A stretch of 39,561 nucleotides of DNA from an uncultured Prevotellaceae bacterium (GTDB lineage Bacteria; Bacteroidota; Bacteroidia; Bacteroidales; Bacteroidaceae): assembly GCA_947166345.1 (NCBI GenBank), contig CAMVDU010000024.1:1-39561 (forward strand), written 5' to 3'. Numbering within the stretch: the stretch's first letter is position 1; every line of letters starts with the position of its first letter. The notes under the pieces were generated by a model. It saw only the letters and a list, made by a program, of their open reading frames with translations, did not search any database and was not told where the DNA came from. Both the position numbers and the translations under genes were made by a program. Of this stretch, positions 24,947 through 33,807 are shown one piece after another.

Positions 24947-25969
24947 ATGGCAAAGATTGTAACATTGGGCGAGATTATGCTTCGCCTCTCGCCTCAAGGC
25001 AACGACCGTTTTATTCAGAGTGAATCATTCCGCATCATCCCTGGCGGTGGTGAGGCAAATGTGGCTATCAGCGTGGCTAACTACGGTCACGAAGCTTATT
25101 TCGTGTCGAAGCTTCCCAAGCATGAGATCGGTCAGATTGCTGTTAACGCCTTGCGTCGCTATGGTGTGAACACGCAGTTTGTGGCCCGTGGTGGCGACCG
25201 TGTGGGTCTCTATTATGCTGAGACGGGTGCTTCTATGCGTCCTTCAAAGGTTATCTATGACCGTGCTCATAGCTCTATTGCTGAGGCCGATCCTAAGGAC
25301 TTCGACTTCGATGCTATCATGGAGGGTGCTGCCTGGTTCCATTGGAGCGGTATCACTCCAGCTATCAGCGATAAGGCTGCTGAGTTGACCAAGCTTGCTT
25401 GTGAGGCTGCCAAGCGTCATGGTGTGACGGTATCTGTCGATCTGAATTTCCGCAAGAAGCTGTGGACCTCTGAGAAAGCTATCTCCATCATGCGTCCCTT
25501 GATGAAATATGTCGACGTTTGTATCGGCAACGAAGAAGATGCAGAGCTCTGCCTTGGCTTTAAGCCCGATGCTGATGTAGAAGGTGGTCAGACCGATGCA
25601 GCAGGCTATGAGGGTATCTTCAAGCAGATGATGCAGGAGTTTGGTTTCAAGTATGTCGTCTCTACGTTGCGTGAAAGCTACAGCGCTACTTTCAACGGTT
25701 GGAAGGCTCTTATCTACGATGGTAAGGAGTTCTATCAGTCAAAGCGCTACGAGATCAATCCTATCATCGACCGCGTAGGTGGTGGTGACTCGTTCTCTGG
25801 CGGTCTCATTCACGGTCTGCTGACGAAGGCTACTCAGGGCGAGGCTCTGGAGTTTGCTGTGGCTGCTTCTGCTTTGAAGCACACTATCAACGGTGACTTC
25901 AATCTGGTATCTGTTGACGAGGTTGAAGCCCTCGCAGGCGGTAATGCTAATGGTCGCGTTCAGCGCTAA
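24947..25969 (+). CDS. kdgK: 2-keto-3-deoxygluconate kinase
   Basis: PfkB-family sugar kinase that phosphorylates 2-keto-3-deoxygluconate to KDPG in the breakdown of uronates from pectin and glucuronoxylan. The 340-residue product starts KIVTLGEIMLRLSPQG, has the substrate lid region IIPGGGEANVAISVANYG, and the C-terminal ATP/anion-hole motif DRVGGGDSFSGGLIHGL with the catalytic Asp near residue 279. It is followed by eda after 43 bases, the expected pathway partner. Confidence 0.93.
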   Translation: MAKIVTLGEIMLRLSPQGNDRFIQSESFRIIPGGGEANVAISVANYGHEAYFVSKLPKHEIGQIAVNALRRYGVNTQFVARGGDRVGLYYAETGASMRPSKVIYDRAHSSIAEADPKDFDFDAIMEGAAWFHWSGITPAISDKAAELTKLACEAAKRHGVTVSVDLNFRKKLWTSEKAISIMRPLMKYVDVCIGNEEDAELCLGFKPDADVEGGQTDAAGYEGIFKQMMQEFGFKYVVSTLRESYSATFNGWKALIYDGKEFYQSKRYEINPIIDRVGGGDSFSGGLIHGLLTKATQGEALEFAVAASALKHTINGDFNLVSVDEVEALAGGNANGRVQR

Positions 25970-25976
25970 ATAATAT

Positions 25977-26002
25977 CGTAATAACGTTATAACGTAATAA
26001 CG
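25977..26002. repeat. CGTAATAACG direct repeat between kdgK and eda
   Basis: CGTAATAACG at 25977-25986 and 25993-26002, separated by TTATAA; the centre also reads as the palindrome ACGTTATAACGT. It ends 10 bases before the eda ATG, so it could affect translation. Confidence 0.6.
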
Positions 26003-26012
26003 AAAAAGAAAA

Positions 26013-26681
26013 ATGGCAAAATTTGATAAGATAGCTGTCCTGAAGAAAATTGGCGATACCGGTATGGTGCCCGTTTTCTATCACAAGGACCTGGAGACCT
26101 GTAAGAACGTTGTGAAGGCCTGCTACGATGGTGGCGTTCGTGCCTTTGAGTTTACGAACCGTGGTGACTTCGCTCACGAGATCTTTGGTGAGCTGGTGAA
26201 GTGGGCCGACAAGGAGTGTCCCGAGTTGGCTCTGGGCGTTGGTAGCGTTGTTGACGCTCCTACCGCAGCCATTTACCTGCAGCTGGGTGCCTGCTTCGTG
26301 GTAGGCCCGCTGTTTAATCCCGACATTGCTCCTGTATGCAACCGTCGTCTTGTTCCTTACTGCCCTGGCTGTATGACCGTCAGCGAGATTGGCAAGGCTC
26401 AGGAGTTGGGTTGCGACCTCACGAAGGTGTTCCCTGGCGATGTTGTTGGACCTAACATGGTGAAAGGCTTGAAGGCCCCCATGCCTTGGTCTAAGATTAT
26501 GGTGACCGGTGGTGTAGCTCCTGAGGAGGAGAACCTGAAGTCGTGGTTCAAGGCTGGTGTTTTCTGTGTGGGCATGGGTTCTAAGCTGTTCCCCTCGGAC
26601 AAGGTGAAGGCCGGCGATTGGCAGTACGTTACCGACAAGTGCAAGGAGGCACTTGGTTATGTGGCTAAGGCACGCGCTTAA
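26013..26681 (+). CDS. eda: KDPG / 4-hydroxy-2-oxoglutarate aldolase
   Basis: Splits KDPG into pyruvate and glyceraldehyde 3-phosphate. The 222-residue class I aldolase shows the conserved Glu in RAFEFTNRG, the substrate region [12 protein letters not shown], and the Schiff-base Lys in [12 protein letters not shown], followed by the phosphate-binding VTGGVAPE. Length is normal. The last 23 bases overlap the start of the large sensor kinase gene in another frame. Confidence 0.95.
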   Translation: MAKFDKIAVLKKIGDTGMVPVFYHKDLETCKNVVKACYDGGVRAFEFTNRGDFAHEIFGELVKWADKECPELALGVGSVVDAPTAAIYLQLGACFVVGPLFNPDIAPVCNRRLVPYCPGCMTVSEIGKAQELGCDLTKVFPGDVVGPNMVKGLKAPMPWSKIMVTGGVAPEEENLKSWFKAGVFCVGMGSKLFPSDKVKAGDWQYVTDKCKEALGYVAKARA

Positions 26682-29600
26682 GCTACTGCTGTCCATATTT
26701 ATTCTTTCAGCTTGTTCGCCGCGTGATAGGCAAGCGGTGGACAAGCTGAATTCTCTTTCTTATGCCTATCATTATCGAAATATAGACTCTACCGAGGTGT
26801 ATGCCCAACGGGCCTACGACCTCTCTGAGGATTATCATGACGGTCGTGCCGAGGCCCTCAACAACTTGGCCTTTGTGCGTATCGTCAAGATGGACTACGA
26901 GGCTGCTAAGAAGTTGCTCGACAGGCTGCCTCAGACTACCGACAACCAGTTGGAACTGCTGGTGGGCTATATCCAGCAGATGCGTCTCTGCCAGCGCATG
27001 TCACACAACCGTGCTTTTTATGACTACCGCGAGCAGGCTATCCGTGCCCTTGGACGTATTGAGGAAGACTACGAGTCGTTGTCCGAACGAGACCGTCAGC
27101 GTTTGCTCTATGCCAAGAGTGAACTGGCCATTGTCACCTCCACCTATTTTTATTATATCGGTCTGGAACGCGAGTCGGCCCAGGCCCTCATGGTTATCGA
27201 CAACGAGATAGACCGCGACACAGCCCAGTACCTGAACTACCAGTACAATATGGGTGCCGGTGGCATGATTACCGATGGCACACCCGAAGACATCAACCAG
27301 ACGGAGTTTGACTACCTGATGCGTTGTTTCCTGCTTGCTGAGCGTGCCGACTATCCTTATTTTGCTGCCAACTCGCTGGAGGCGTTGGCCGAACATCTCA
27401 TAGACACCATCAGCGCCCGGAAGTTGTTGGCCGACAACCTGCCGGCTATGAAATACCTGAACGCCCATGGTGTTGACGATAGAGAGCTTCCGGCACAGTT
27501 GGCCTATGAAGCCCTGCACATCTTCAGCGAGTATGGCGACGTCTATCAGATTGCCGGTGCCTACCGTACACTGGCATCGTGCTATCTGGCCCTGGAGGAA
27601 TATCCACAGGCTATCGACTGTCTTCACAAGGCGCTGGCTGATACGACTATCAACAAGGCCCCTGACCTCGTGGCCAGTATCCGCGAGCAGATGAGTGTGG
27701 CCTATGCCGCCATCGACGATAAACAACAAAGCGACCTCAACCGCAATATCTATCTTGACCTGCAGGAGAACACCCGTCAGGACCGTTCGCTCGAAGCCCA
27801 TGCTGCTCAGCTGGAGCAGTCTGTCCGTCAGCTGAACATCCTGCTGTGGGCCATTGGCGGAGCTGTCTTCCTGTTAATCATTCTGCTGGTTGTCTTCGTC
27901 TATCGCTATCATCGGCGTCCCTCCAAGAACAGCGATGCTGAGTGGCAGGAGCGCGAGGACGAACTCAAGGAACAACTGGCTCTGGCGCGTCTGCATGTGG
28001 AGAATGGTGAGCGTTTGTTCCTGGAACAGCGTGCCAAGATCTCGATGGTCAATACCATCACGCCCTTCATCGACCGCATCATCCACGAGGTAGGACGCCT
28101 GGATGACGGCAACCGTGAAGAACGTCTGGAGTATATCCGTGAACTGACCGATAAGATCAACGAGCAGAACGACGTGCTGACACATTGGATACAACTGCGA
28201 CAGGGCGACCTGAACCTGCATGTAGAGACCTTCCCCCTGCAACAGCTCTTCGATATCGTGGACAAGGTTAAGCGCAGCTTTGCGCTGAAGGGTGTGACGC
28301 TCGACGTTCAACCCACCCAGGCCCAGGTGAAGGCCGACCGCGTGCTGACGCTGTTCATGCTCAACACCTTAGCTGACAACGCCCGAAAATTCACGCCTGA
28401 AGGCGGCAAGGTGAGCATCTCGGCCATCGATGCCGACAGCTATGTGGAGATTTCCGTCTCCGATACCGGCAAAGGTATGGATGAAGAGCAACTGGCCCAC
28501 GTCTTCGAACATAAGATCAGCGGTGGTCACGGCTTCGGCCTGCTCAACTGTAAGGGTATCATCGAGAAATATCGCAAGGTGAGCAGCATCTTCAAGGTGT
28601 GCCTCCTCTCGGCAGAAAGCAAGGAAGGGCAGGGTAGCCGTTTCTTCTTCCGTCTGCCCAAGGGCGTGGTGAGGCTTCTGGCTATTGGCTTTTGGCTATT
28701 GGCTTTTGGTACCCAGAGTGGTGAGGCCCAGTCTCATCCTACTCATCTCAAGCCTCTGGAGAAGGCCAGCATCTATGCCGACTCAGCCTATTTCTGTAAC
28801 GTCAACGGTCACTATGAGCGCACCCTGCAGTTTGCCGACTCTTGCCGCCACTATCTGAATGAGCACTATCGCACGTTGCGACCTGGGTCTGCAGACACCC
28901 TGCTCTCCATCGCTGACCTGTCGCTGGTGTCGCCCGATATCCGCTGGTATCACGACAGTCTGGCCACCAACTACCATACCATCCTCGACATTCGCAACGA
29001 GAGTGCTGTGGCAGCCCTCGCGCTCCATGAGTGGCCCCTCTACTACTATAACAACCGCATCTATACCCAGCTGTTCAAGGAGATGTCGGCCGACAAGACC
29101 CTCGACGACTATTGCCGTAAGATGCAGCAGTCAGAGACCAACAAGAGTATCGCCATCCTCATCCTGGTGCTCTTCCTTGTCTGCATCATCTTTGCAGTGC
29201 TGTGGCAGGTGGTGCTCTCGCTCAATAAACGCGCCAAGCGCCAGCAGGAATACCAGAACCGACTGGACCTGATGGATGACGATCTGGCTCGCATTCGTCT
29301 GGAAGAGGAGAAACTGCATGTGGCCAATGCCGTGCTCGACAACTGCCTGTCCACCCTCAAGCACGAGACCATGTACTATCCCAGTCGTATTCGTCAGCTG
29401 GTGGATACCAACAACATCGAACCGCTGCCCGAGGTGGTTGACTACTATCGCGAGCTCTATGGTATCCTCAGCAAGCAGGCCATGCGCCAGGTGGAACACT
29501 ACAAGCTGCACCTGAAGCACTTGGATCACGAAATCATGGGCGATGAGAACCTCATTCGCTATCTCTTCGACATCCTGCGCAAGCAGTCGGGCGAGAAGAC

Positions 29601-29874
29601 CCTGGCGGTCAGCTACAGCCACTCCGACGACAAATATGTCACCTGCGAGGTGTCGATGCCACAGCTTTGTCTCTCTGAGGAGCAGACCGCGTCGCTCTTT
29701 ACCTCGGCAGGCATAGAGAATATCCCTTACCTGCTTTGCCGTCAGATTGTTCGCGATCATGGTGAAGCTACCAACCGCCGCGGTTGCGCCATTCGTGCCG
29801 AACTACGCGACGGCCTTACAATGATTATTATAACACTACCAAGAATATGGAACACTTCAAAGTCATTATCGTAG
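26659..29874 (+). CDS. Large sensor kinase with two sensor-kinase modules (DUF5112/DUF5113-like)
   Basis: A 1071-residue protein. The N-terminus is a lipoprotein-type signal ([14 protein letters not shown]), then a TPR-rich periplasmic part, membrane segment 1 (residues 394-420), a dimerisation-like stretch with IIHEVGRL near 474, and an intact HATPase (558-670: [31 protein letters not shown]). A second membrane segment ([12 protein letters not shown], near 672) leads to a shorter periplasmic part, a third segment (829-854), and a second module with [15 protein letters not shown], where the ATPase is not recognisable. ATG 26659 overlaps eda; TTG 26653 is less likely. It overlaps its response regulator by 28 bases. 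DUF names are from memory. Confidence 0.85.
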   Translation: MWLRHALKLLLSIFILSACSPRDRQAVDKLNSLSYAYHYRNIDSTEVYAQRAYDLSEDYHDGRAEALNNLAFVRIVKMDYEAAKKLLDRLPQTTDNQLELLVGYIQQMRLCQRMSHNRAFYDYREQAIRALGRIEEDYESLSERDRQRLLYAKSELAIVTSTYFYYIGLERESAQALMVIDNEIDRDTAQYLNYQYNMGAGGMITDGTPEDINQTEFDYLMRCFLLAERADYPYFAANSLEALAEHLIDTISARKLLADNLPAMKYLNAHGVDDRELPAQLAYEALHIFSEYGDVYQIAGAYRTLASCYLALEEYPQAIDCLHKALADTTINKAPDLVASIREQMSVAYAAIDDKQQSDLNRNIYLDLQENTRQDRSLEAHAAQLEQSVRQLNILLWAIGGAVFLLIILLVVFVYRYHRRPSKNSDAEWQEREDELKEQLALARLHVENGERLFLEQRAKISMVNTITPFIDRIIHEVGRLDDGNREERLEYIRELTDKINEQNDVLTHWIQLRQGDLNLHVETFPLQQLFDIVDKVKRSFALKGVTLDVQPTQAQVKADRVLTLFMLNTLADNARKFTPEGGKVSISAIDADSYVEISVSDTGKGMDEEQLAHVFEHKISGGHGFGLLNCKGIIEKYRKVSSIFKVCLLSAESKEGQGSRFFFRLPKGVVRLLAIGFWLLAFGTQSGEAQSHPTHLKPLEKASIYADSAYFCNVNGHYERTLQFADSCRHYLNEHYRTLRPGSADTLLSIADLSLVSPDIRWYHDSLATNYHTILDIRNESAVAALALHEWPLYYYNNRIYTQLFKEMSADKTLDDYCRKMQQSETNKSIAILILVLFLVCIIFAVLWQVVLSLNKRAKRQQEYQNRLDLMDDDLARIRLEEEKLHVANAVLDNCLSTLKHETMYYPSRIRQLVDTNNIEPLPEVVDYYRELYGILSKQAMRQVEHYKLHLKHLDHEIMGDENLIRYLFDILRKQSGEKTLAVSYSHSDDKYVTCEVSMPQLCLSEEQTASLFTSAGIENIPYLLCRQIVRDHGEATNRRGCAIRAELRDGLTMIIITLPRIWNTSKSLS
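28673..28710. repeat. GGCTATTGGCTTTT repeat in frame inside the sensor kinase
   Basis: GGCTATTGGCTTTT occurs twice in tandem at 28680-28708, preceded by a partial unit GGCTTCT. It resembles the repeat at 5301-5333 between lysS and gpsA. It encodes the second membrane segment, joining the two halves of the kinase. Confidence 0.65.
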
Positions 29875-30563
29875 AAGACGTGCCCCTGGAGCTGAAGGGC
29901 ACGCAGGGCATTATCCGTAACGACATTCCCGAGGCCGAGGTCATTGGCACAGCCGACTCGGAAACGGCCTACTGGCGTCTGCTGAAGCAGCAGTTGCCCG
30001 ATCTCGTGTTGCTCGACCTGGGACTGGGCGGCTCCACCACCGTTGGCGTGGAAATATGCCGTCAGACCAAGGAGCTCCACCCCCAGATCAAGGTGCTCAT
30101 CTTCACGGGCGAGATCTTGAACGAGAAACTGTGGGTTGATGTGCTCGACGCGGGTGCCGACGGCATCATCCTGAAGACTGGTGAGCTGTTGACGCGCAAC
30201 GACGTGTCGGCTGTTATGGCCGGCAAGCAGCTGGTGTTCAACGAGCCCATCCTGAAGAAGATTGTGGAACGCTTCAAGATAAGTGTTGGTTCTCAGCTGG
30301 TCAAGCAAGAGGCTATGGTCAACTACGAGATTGACGAGTACGACGAGCGTTTCCTGCGCCATCTGGCCCTCGGCTATACCAAGGATCAGATCACCCAGCT
30401 TCGCGGTATGCCCTTTGGCGTGAAGAGTTTGGAGAAGCGCCAGAACGACCTCATCCAGAAGCTGTTCTCCGATACGCGTGGTGTCAACGCCACCCGTCTG
30501 GTGGTGCGCGCCCTCGAGCTCCGCATCATCGATATCGACAACCTGGAACCCGATGAAGAGTAG
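29847..30563 (+). CDS. Response regulator, NarL/LuxR-like
   Basis: A 238-residue regulator with a receiver domain ([14 protein letters not shown], phospho-acceptor Asp in LVLLDLGLGG near residue 56, LIFTGE, and the switch Lys in GIILKTGE) and a C-terminal helical part (YDERFLRHLALGYTKDQITQ, then FGVKSLEKRQNDLIQKLF) that fits a LuxR-type helix-turn-helix, though divergent. ATG 29847 overlaps the kinase gene, so the two form a pair. Targets are unknown; adjacency to kdgK-eda suggests sugar-acid or growth control. Confidence 0.85.
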   Translation: MEHFKVIIVEDVPLELKGTQGIIRNDIPEAEVIGTADSETAYWRLLKQQLPDLVLLDLGLGGSTTVGVEICRQTKELHPQIKVLIFTGEILNEKLWVDVLDAGADGIILKTGELLTRNDVSAVMAGKQLVFNEPILKKIVERFKISVGSQLVKQEAMVNYEIDEYDERFLRHLALGYTKDQITQLRGMPFGVKSLEKRQNDLIQKLFSDTRGVNATRLVVRALELRIIDIDNLEPDEE

Positions 30564-31143
30564 GATAGTGGCCCATGTGGCGCTGACGCTGCTCATTCTC
30601 GAGTTGCTGTTGGTGTTTGTGTCGTGGCTGTTGTCGGCTACGATGACAGCAGGCGTGCGTCCGCTGCTCTCCAACGAAGGCGTGCGTTGGCTGTTGGGCC
30701 GTTATGTCGATATTGTGCTATCGCCCGTTTTGGTGTGGATTCTGCTGCTGGGCATCGCCTATGGCGCCCTTGTTAAGAGCCGTTTGTTGCCTTCCCTGCT
30801 GCATCCTGCAAGCTCGCGCGAGCGACTGGCCCTGCGCGTCTCTTTCATCGTCTTGGTGCTGTTTGTGGGCGTCGTCGTGTGGATGGTCGCCATGCCTCAG
30901 GCCCTCCTTCTGTCGGCTACGGGCTCGTTGTGGCCCTCCCCGTTCAGTAGGGCGCTGGTGCCCCTGCTGTCCTTCGGTGTGTCGCTGGTGGCTGTCTGCT
31001 ATGGCAGTCTGTCTCACACCTTCACCTCGCTCTCTTCGGTCAGCGACGCCCTCGTGTGGGGCATCGCCAAGACTGCGCCCCTGCTCCTCGTCTATGTTTT
31101 TGCCGTACAGCTCTACGAGTCCCTCCATTTCGTCTTTCTTTAA
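30553..31143 (+). CDS. Membrane protein of five segments, AbgT-like at best
   Basis: A 196-residue inner-membrane protein. Hydrophobic segments: VALTLLILELLLVFVSWLL, PVLVWILLLGIAYGALV, SFIVLVLFVGVVVWMVAM, LVPLLSFGVSLVAVCYGSL and APLLLVYVFAVQLYE. The segment LLSNEGVRWLLGRYVDIV between the first two recalls the N-terminal part of AbgT-type transporters, from memory only, and the protein is less than half their length. The start is ATG 30553, overlapping the regulator stop by 11 bases. Function unknown. Confidence 0.7.
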   Translation: MKSRIVAHVALTLLILELLLVFVSWLLSATMTAGVRPLLSNEGVRWLLGRYVDIVLSPVLVWILLLGIAYGALVKSRLLPSLLHPASSRERLALRVSFIVLVLFVGVVVWMVAMPQALLLSATGSLWPSPFSRALVPLLSFGVSLVAVCYGSLSHTFTSLSSVSDALVWGIAKTAPLLLVYVFAVQLYESLHFVFL

Positions 31144-31157
31144 TACATCAGAACATC

Positions 31158-32072
31158 ATGCTCAAGAAGTTTTTCCTCCTCCTGCTGTTGACCTTCGTCA
31201 CTCTCTGCCTGCATGCACAGACCACCGACCAGCGTTATCGGCAGTATATTCAGCAATACAAGGATCTGGCCATCGAACAGATGATGAAGTGGAAGATTCC
31301 GGCATCCATCACGTTGGCACAGGGACTCCTTGAGTCGGGAGCCGGACAAAGCACATTGGCCGTCAAGGGCAACAACCACTTCGGCATCAAGTGCCATAAC
31401 GGTTGGACCGGTCCCACGATGCTGAAGGATGATGATAGGAAAGACGACTGCTTCCGCGTGTATGCGTCACCTTACGAGTCGTATGAAGACCACTCAAAGT
31501 TTCTGGCTTCAAGTCAGCGCTACCGTTCGCTGTTCTCCCTGAAGACCACCGACTATAAGGGTTGGGCCCGTGGCTTGAAGGCTGCCGGCTATGCTACGAA
31601 CCCCGTCTATGCACAGAGCCTGATTGACATCATCGAGCGCTATGGCTTGTATCAGTACGACAATGCCAAGAGCTACGACAAGTTCATGTATGAGCATAGC
31701 AGGAACGAGGTGGCAGGCAGTCAGCCCATGCATCCTATCTATGCCTACAACAACAACTATTACCTCTATGCCAAAAGGGGCGACACCTTCCGTTCGCTGG
31801 CACCCGAGGTAGGCGTTTCCTACCGCAAGTTGGCGCGTTACAACGAGCTCGACAAGAATACCGTTCTGGAAGAGGGTCAGATTGTGTGGCTTGAGAAGAA
31901 AAAGACCAAGGCTCCGAAAGAGTTCCGCAAGCGTCCCCACATCGTACAGCCTGGCGAGTCCATGCACTCCATTGCCCAGAAATACGGCATCCGTCTGAAG
32001 TCGCTCTACAAGAAGAATAATCTTCTGCCCGACTACCAGATCCGTGTTGGCGACGTCCTTCGTGTCAGGTAG
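31158..32072 (+). CDS. Secreted glucosaminidase (GH73) with LysM
   Basis: A peptidoglycan hydrolase of 304 residues. Signal peptide LKKFFLLLLLTFVTLCLHA, then a GH73 N-acetylglucosaminidase domain (ASITLAQGLLESGAGQSTLA with the catalytic Glu, NNHFGIKCHNGW, YESYEDHSKFL, YKGWARGLKAAGYATNPVYA) and a C-terminal LysM domain (HIVQPGESMHSIAQKYGI up to IRVGDVLRV); a second, weaker LysM-like stretch lies before it. ATG 31158 is chosen for the signal peptide. It is the last gene of the plus-strand block. Confidence 0.92.
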   Translation: MLKKFFLLLLLTFVTLCLHAQTTDQRYRQYIQQYKDLAIEQMMKWKIPASITLAQGLLESGAGQSTLAVKGNNHFGIKCHNGWTGPTMLKDDDRKDDCFRVYASPYESYEDHSKFLASSQRYRSLFSLKTTDYKGWARGLKAAGYATNPVYAQSLIDIIERYGLYQYDNAKSYDKFMYEHSRNEVAGSQPMHPIYAYNNNYYLYAKRGDTFRSLAPEVGVSYRKLARYNELDKNTVLEEGQIVWLEKKKTKAPKEFRKRPHIVQPGESMHSIAQKYGIRLKSLYKKNNLLPDYQIRVGDVLRVR

Positions 32073-32096
32073 TTTACTTTTTAGTGTGCCTACATC

Positions 32097-32768
32097 TTAG
32101 AAATAGAACCTTGGTCCGATATGGATGGCACTATGTGAGATGCCATATAATTCAGAATCTTTCATCCTAAGCCCCACTTCATTTTTCAAAAACAAGAGGG
32201 CTCCGTTTAGGTCAACACCAATGCCAAACTTCTTCGTTATCTTATATTCAAGCCCTAAGCGACTGTTGAGCCCGAGTCCCACCTGATTATTTCCGCTATA
32301 GACGAAAATATTGTTGTCGGTATCGACCTTTTCCCTACAATAAGCCATACCTACACCTAATTCAATACTATAGCGCCAGTGGTCGTCGGCATACGCATAA
32401 ATCACGCCTGGGCCGAGATGGATCAGATGGAAATAGGACTTTGCATAAGCATAATCATACGACGTGTGGTTATAGTTGAGGTCGAAGGTAAAGCCCCAGC
32501 CTTTTCTTCCAATATATTCATAACTGACCGCACATTCAAAGCCTGGTTGGTTTCTGATGTAGCTGTCTTCAGAGGTGTACATCTTCGACGTGATCCAGGC
32601 CGGACCTGCACTCACCTTCAGCGCTCCCATGTAGCTGGATTCGTTATCCGTCTCGTCATACTCCACAACCACGACCTTATTCTCTGGCTTCTCCCAGATA
32701 TTTTCTTCCTGCGCCATCGCCGAACCTGTGATGACAAGCCCCGTCAACAGTAAGAATGCCTTTCTCAT
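32097..32768 (-). CDS. Outer-membrane beta-barrel protein
   Basis: A 223-residue protein with a signal peptide (MRKAFLLLTGLVITGSAMA, then Gln). The mature part is rich in alternating polar/aromatic strands (GWGFTFDLNYNHTSYDY, YSIELGVGMAYC, LGLNSRLGLEYKI, FGIGVDLNGALLFL) and ends HIGPRFYF with the terminal Phe of outer-membrane barrels. It resembles small eight-strand porin-family proteins. Convergent with the glucosaminidase gene. The sequence before its ATG runs into the cut-off HNH gene only 58 bases away, so its native promoter may be disturbed. Confidence 0.85.
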   Translation of the reverse strand: MRKAFLLLTGLVITGSAMAQEENIWEKPENKVVVVEYDETDNESSYMGALKVSAGPAWITSKMYTSEDSYIRNQPGFECAVSYEYIGRKGWGFTFDLNYNHTSYDYAYAKSYFHLIHLGPGVIYAYADDHWRYSIELGVGMAYCREKVDTDNNIFVYSGNNQVGLGLNSRLGLEYKITKKFGIGVDLNGALLFLKNEVGLRMKDSELYGISHSAIHIGPRFYF

Positions 32769-32826
32769 ATTTATATCTTTATATTGTCTTCTATCAGATG
32801 TGATCATATAGTACCGTCCCCAACGA

Positions 32827-33111
32827 TCATAGTGACACCAAATCGCCATCTTCATAGTCCCATGCTTCCCGTCCAGTGATATAGCGGACATGGTGAACGT
32901 CCAACGGCACATCCTTTGCGCCACATATTCGGCAAGTGTGATTATCCCTTATGCGAATATTGTCCGATTTGAATTTCCAACGTAAATCAGTACAATTTTG
33001 GTCGTATCGCTTTGAGGATACTGACGAAGAAGTTGGTGTATGTGGCATCACAGGTCCACTCATGGGATATATACCACCTCCAGTAGCCTTCATGTAATCG
33101 TGATAGTCCAT
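32827..33111 (-). pseudogene. HNH nuclease gene cut off inside its zinc site
   Basis: A 94-codon frame. The C-terminal half is a clear HNH start: RIRDNHTCRICGAKDVPLDVHHVRYITGREAWDYEDGDLVSL, with the first CxxC, the catalytic His pair and the usual WDY...LVSL. Family members go on with a second CxxCH; here the next codon is TGA, so half of the zinc site is missing. In the +1 frame WCHYDRW can be read, a hint of a frameshift. The first 40 residues are low in family signal. It is the last gene of the island, six bases after the helical unknown. Probably inactive. Confidence 0.65.
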
Positions 33112-33117
33112 ATTCTA

Positions 33118-33807
33118 TTAGTTTGGTATCCCCTTAACTATGAAATTATACAAGCCATCACCCAACTTTGTCCTTTTATATAGATATACGTTCTCTGGGT
33201 TTCTGACCATACGATTTCCGCCTCTCCGCTGAGTGTCATAATAATCTTTGGCACTTATCTTCTCTGCTAAACCTAATGACTCTAAATCCCATAACTGTGC
33301 CCTAATATCCTCATTGTCAGTAAAAGCCTTATCTTCACTCATTGTTTTTACGATAGAATCTTCTCTGGAGTGTTTTTCCAAGATTTTGAGAATTCCGATT
33401 CCCAAATAGTCGAGTTGCTCTATTTTCCGCAAATAGATTTGCTTTCGAGACCAATCTTTATTGTCTGGATGGCAACATGCAGTAACATACGATGCATATA
33501 CATCCCTTTTCTCTGAAATCATTTCGTCTTTTGCAAGCTGAATTGTTTGCATTAGGTCTTTCTTTATCACAGGCTCCTCCACAAATAACTTTCCAAGCAC
33601 AATTTCATTTAGCCATTCCAAATGCTCCAATAATTTCTGGAGAAAATCTACGACATTATTATATTGAAGAGCATTTTGATAATCAAAATAAAGATTTGCC
33701 CCAATACCCAAAATAGGATGCTGACCATTAGCGACAATCTTCACAATGCTTTCAAGCAAGACTTTCAGTTTTGAAGTTTTCTCTAATTCGTTCTCCATTT
33801 TCATCAT
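33118..33807 (-). CDS. Helical protein with possible C-terminal winged helix, unknown
   Basis: A 229-residue protein with no signal or membrane segment. The N-terminal two-thirds is charged and helical. The end, IRAQLWDLESLGLAEKIS then YLYKRTKLGDGLYNFIVKG, has the shape of a winged helix (helix, helix, beta wing), so it may bind DNA or be a small Abi-type effector. Its ATG overlaps the stop of the GIY-YIG gene by four bases. A clearly AT-rich gene. I cannot name a family. Confidence 0.65.
   Translation of the reverse strand: MMKMENELEKTSKLKVLLESIVKIVANGQHPILGIGANLYFDYQNALQYNNVVDFLQKLLEHLEWLNEIVLGKLFVEEPVIKKDLMQTIQLAKDEMISEKRDVYASYVTACCHPDNKDWSRKQIYLRKIEQLDYLGIGILKILEKHSREDSIVKTMSEDKAFTDNEDIRAQLWDLESLGLAEKISAKDYYDTQRRGGNRMVRNPENVYLYKRTKLGDGLYNFIVKGIPN

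Noticed and set aside
26653..26681. Frameshift or assembly error at the eda-kinase overlap
   Set aside because: Both frames carry sensible ends: eda ends normally and the kinase has a proper lipoprotein signal from ATG 26659.
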